Of a stretch of 6,525 nucleotides of DNA, positions 6,401 through 6,525 are shown piece after piece. The notes beneath the pieces were generated by a model. It was not told the DNA's origin. It worked only from the letters and a program-made list of their open reading frames with translations, and did not search any database. Made by a program: the position numbers and the translations under genes. The stretch lies in the NCBI GenBank assembly GCA_003453835.1, contig DMMN01000120.1:1-6525 (forward strand). Direction: 5' to 3'. How positions within the stretch are numbered: position 1 is the stretch's first letter; every line of letters begins with the position of its first letter. The stretch is from Bacteroidota bacterium. Its GTDB lineage: Bacteria > Bacteroidota > Ignavibacteria > UBA10030.

Positions 6401-6525
6401 ACGCCGGAATCCCGCCCGATCTACTTTGATGAATCATCGAACCAATACTATCGGTGGGTCAACAATGCGTGGGCGACGGTGGACCAAAGTGAAATCGATC
6501 GCGTGCAGAAAGACAAGGCGTATAT
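3452..6525 (+). CDS. TonB-dependent outer-membrane receptor with carboxypeptidase-regulatory-like domain (3' end outside window)
   Basis: The frame was followed codon by codon from 3452 to the right edge: 1024 codons without a stop or frameshift. Residues 1-20 are a signal peptide ending 'VAAA' before Q21. Residues about 22-105 form a CarboxypepD_reg-like beta sandwich ('GKIAGKVVDSRTNDPLVGAN', 'GTTIGSSANIDGFFVI', 'PPGSYRVKASMVGY'). The TonB plug follows (about 110-222), starting 'EVVVVATRP' and holding 'LTIRGGESNQTAFVVNGL', 'QTGGFSAEYGQIRSGLVNVVTKEG'. The rest is the aromatic-rich beta barrel, with a late 'FQIFADINNVLNLKQ' strand at about 903-917. Such receptors import large or scarce nutrients across the outer membrane using TonB-ExbBD energy. 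The substrate here is unknown. The plug lacks the SusC/RagA 'VIDGVP'-like signature and no SusD partner is visible, so this is not a clear glycan-uptake receptor. Probably only the final one or two strands are missing. A promoter candidate and a leader hairpin lie upstream. Confidence 0.92.
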   Translation, partial: MKSVTHLLCTFFLLASVAAAQTGKIAGKVVDSRTNDPLVGANVVIEGTTIGSSANIDGFFVILNIPPGSYRVKASMVGYMASSVVNVRVNIGQTTNLDFSLSESVIQAQEVVVVATRPVVERDVAASRANISAREVENLPIAQVSSVIGLQAGVQGLTIRGGESNQTAFVVNGLTFRDERDNTPYTGVSLLAVQDFQIQTGGFSAEYGQIRSGLVNVVTKEGSPSKYNVGAIVRYSPPTKKYFGMKPNEFDSYWIRPFLDEEVCWTGTTNGKWDPWTQAQYKPFEGWNAVSQKLITNDDPTDDLTPEAARKVFLYQHRKNFDITKPDVNFDLGFGGPVPVVSEMLGKLRFYASFRYVNTQYAIPLSRDGVTDYSGSLKVTSDLAQGMKLMIEGTIGNHEATDRNQTGVYGSFGSSESIGNAMNRVSFIDTRLFTSDYWAPNSVDRNVIGAKFTHVLSGSTFYEVVAQRFSSKYSTNPGRTRDTSRVVKFGNGYYIDEAPFGFIGNPGNYSTTGIDGMRMAIGMSNARDSSEVSSYTLRFDIVSQLDNYNELKGGIEFAYTDNGVNYGSVDVVLPSGRTLSKWRTYPTRLEAYVKDKLEFEGMIVDAGLRFAMSHAGGEWFVYDPFTKLFRGTVSYGIDSLLAKEPTKRITTLMPRLNVAFPITDDAKLYFNYGHFRALPTPENLFLIRHETGSSDIVRMADPNLPLEKTVAYELGYEHNLFDMFLLRVASYYKDVSDQSRLVNYIGYNNVPNYSVTTNTSYEDIRGFEITLTKNRGEWVQGFLNYTYMVSTSGGFGRPRYYQNPVDQRNDERTNPIQNKPIPRPYARANVDFFTPEDFGPSFSDFYPLGDVRLNVLATWNAGFYFTWVGGGSVPGVQNNIQWKDDYGMDIRLSKNFRFGGVNFQIFADINNVLNLKQMSTFGTTALGFVDNTDYENYLKSLHLSDEFNKYYGNIVGDDRPGTYRKAGVPFQPMVHTRNLTSVRTPESRPIYFDESSNQYYRWVNNAWATVDQSEIDRVQKDKAY

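Noticed and set aside
3452..6525. SusC/RagA-type glycan receptor
   Set aside because: The plug lacks the SusC-type signature and no SusD-like gene is visible within the window, so only the general TonB-dependent receptor call is made.

Overview
The window is ordinary bacterial chromosome of about mid-50% GC, with every supported gene on the + strand. Gene content points to the Bacteroidota/Chlorobi/Ignavibacteriota group, with Ignavibacteria-like bacteria the best guess. The grounds are a large non-SusC TonB-dependent receptor carrying an N-terminal carboxypeptidase-regulatory-like domain, a secreted amidase with AMIN-type modules, and a small membrane-anchored protein resembling unnamed proteins I remember from that lineage. 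This placement is by recollection of protein families; no search was run.

Layout. (1) 1-395: C-terminal part of a saccharopine dehydrogenase-family oxidoreductase, cut by the left edge. (2) 396-618: 223 bases without a gene, probably holding the promoter of the next unit. (3) 619-3103: a tight three-gene run of a 126-aa protein with one N-terminal membrane helix, a YajQ-family nucleotide-binding protein, and an exported zinc-dependent N-acetylmuramoyl-L-alanine amidase. The gaps between them are 4 and 0 bases, so they very likely form one operon. (4) 3104-3451: a 348-base intergenic region with a weak hairpin just after the operon, a good sigma70-like promoter candidate, and a strong stem-loop followed by a T run between that promoter and the next gene. 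(5) 3452 to the right edge: a TonB-dependent outer-membrane receptor, open for 1024 codons and probably lacking only its last few dozen residues.

How the genes may work together. The central operon combines an inner-membrane-anchored small protein of unknown role, a cytoplasmic protein whose relatives bind cyclic di-GMP, and a periplasmic peptidoglycan-cleaving enzyme. An envelope or surface-related role is possible but is inference. The dehydrogenase and the receptor look like independent transcription units.

I see no insertion sequence, CRISPR array, tRNA or rRNA, phage gene or toxin-antitoxin pair. Nothing here convincingly amounts to a new multi-gene system. The points most worth a second look are the hairpin in the receptor leader, the pilin-like small protein with its fixed-looking neighbours, and the same-frame abutment of yajQ and the amidase gene.
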